DNA from: an uncultured Rhodospirillales bacterium
GTDB lineage: Bacteria > Pseudomonadota > Alphaproteobacteria > Rhodospirillales > Casp-alpha2
DNA length: 6,425 nucleotides
Direction of reading: 5' to 3'
Assembly (NCBI GenBank): GCA_938074585.1
Contig: CALJEW010000095.1
Span: 1 to 6,425, forward strand
This document shows positions 5,669 to 6,425 of the stretch, piece after piece. The position numbers and the translations under genes were made by a program. The notes under the pieces were generated by a model that worked only from the letters and a program-made list of their open reading frames with translations, was not told where the DNA came from and did no database searches. Numbering within the stretch: the stretch's first letter is position 1; each line of letters starts with the position of its first letter.

Positions 5669-6425
5669 ATGCGCATTTCTCGTTATTTCACTAATAAAGA
5701 CACATCTCGATACGCCGATTTCGAGTTTTACCAAACATCGAGCGAAATCCGAAATCCCGATGGCTCTATCGTGTTTCAACTTAAGGATTTAGAAGTCCCC
5801 ACCAGTTGGTCACAGGTCGCCAGTGATGTATTGGCACAAAAATATTTTAGAAAAGCAGGCATTCCAAGCCGATTGAAGAAATTCGAAGAAACCTCAGTTC
5901 CATCCTGGTTGTGGCGAAGTATTCCTGACGAAAAAGCCTTGGCTAGTTTGGCGATTGAAGAACGGTCGCGCGGCGAAAAAAGTGCCAAAGAGGTTTTTGA
6001 CCGCCTGGCTGGCACTTGGACATATTGGGGCTGGAAAGGTGGTTACTTCGATTCGGAAGAAGACGCTCTGGCTTATTATGATGAAATGTGCTACACATTA
6101 TGCGCTCAACGTGGTGCTCCAAACTCCCCTCAATGGTTCAATACTGGCATGCATTGGGCATATGGCATTGATGGACCAGCACAAGGTCATCATTACGTTG
6201 ATTTCAAGACCGGTAAAATGGTCAAATCCAAATCCGCTTACGAGCACCCACAACCACACGCCTGCTTTATTCAATCAGTCAGTGATGATTTGGTGAACGA
6301 AGGCGGTATTATGGATCTTTGGACCCGTGAAGCGCGCTTGTTTAAATATGGCTCAGGAACTGGATCTAACTTCTCTAGAATCCGCGGTCAAAGCGAGCCC
6401 CTCTCCGGTGGTGGCAAATCATCGG
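5669..6425 (+). CDS. nrdJ: Adenosylcobalamin-dependent class II ribonucleotide reductase NrdJ (3'-truncated by window edge)
   Basis: NrdJ reduces ribonucleotides to deoxyribonucleotides using adenosylcobalamin to generate the active-site thiyl radical, so it needs neither oxygen nor a separate radical subunit. The 252 residues visible follow the long alphaproteobacterial NrdJ type closely: SEIRNPDGSIVFQLKDLEVP (25-44), QVASDVLAQKYFRKAGIP (49-66), VPSWLWRS (77-84), TWTYWGWKGGYF (116-127), APNSPQWFNTG (150-160), HPQPHACFIQSV (193-204) and FKYGSGTGSNFS (225-236). Cys199 in ACFIQSV is the expected first cysteine of the redox-active pair; the thiyl-radical cysteine and the C-terminal cysteines lie beyond the window. 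The full family length is about 1,200 residues, so roughly four fifths is missing. GGGGA at 5660-5664 is the ribosome site. Cys141 and Cys145 (MCYTLCAQR) are extra cysteines as far as I recall the family. Confidence 0.95.
   Translation, partial: MRISRYFTNKDTSRYADFEFYQTSSEIRNPDGSIVFQLKDLEVPTSWSQVASDVLAQKYFRKAGIPSRLKKFEETSVPSWLWRSIPDEKALASLAIEERSRGEKSAKEVFDRLAGTWTYWGWKGGYFDSEEDALAYYDEMCYTLCAQRGAPNSPQWFNTGMHWAYGIDGPAQGHHYVDFKTGKMVKSKSAYEHPQPHACFIQSVSDDLVNEGGIMDLWTREARLFKYGSGTGSNFSRIRGQSEPLSGGGKSS

Noticed and set aside
5588..5779. Minus-strand 63-residue frame across the nrdJ start
   Set aside because: Antisense to the well-supported nrdJ start and low-complexity at its end; a shadow frame.
5776..6296. 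Further frames on both strands within 5776-6296
   Set aside because: They overlap the nrdJ coding frame, which continues to the window end with strong family motifs.

Overview
The window looks like chromosomal DNA of a moderately AT-rich alphaproteobacterium. It holds a homologue of the mitochondrial complex I accessory subunit NDUFA12, a DUF2155 envelope protein, MlaD-type MCE proteins, an accC-aat pair, and an NrdJ of the long alphaproteobacterial type. No genus can be named from sequence alone, and there are no insertion sequences, CRISPR arrays, tRNAs or rRNAs.

Left arm (+ strand, 2-1724): the C-terminal three quarters of accC (biotin carboxylase) and aat (leucyl/phenylalanyl-tRNA-protein transferase), which overlap by 8 bases.

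Centre (- strand, 5204 down to 1721): six co-directional genes with gaps of 21-42 bases, probably one operon. In transcription order they are an NDUFA12-family protein, two tandem but clearly different MlaD-like MCE-domain proteins, a DUF2155 protein, a divergent shikimate/quinate dehydrogenase-family enzyme and an Asp/Glu racemase/maleate isomerase-family enzyme. The first four are envelope or respiratory housekeeping genes. The last two look like an accessory metabolic pair at the operon's tail, and the final gene shares a palindromic TTAA with aat so that both stop codons lie in the same four bases.

Right arm: a 464-base AT-rich divergent intergenic region (5205-5668), then the first 252 codons of nrdJ, a B12-dependent class II ribonucleotide reductase, running off the end. 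The intergenic region carries two NrdR-box-like dyads exactly 31 bases apart, an inverted repeat in the likely leader of the leftward operon, and a speculative 23-residue membrane micropeptide ORF.

Most worth a second look: the dehydrogenase/racemase pair, whose dehydrogenase has lost canonical substrate-binding residues but kept its catalytic ones; the tandem unequal MlaD genes; the tandem NrdR operator; and the DUF2155 gene, whose signal peptide is complete only if translation starts at a non-canonical codon.
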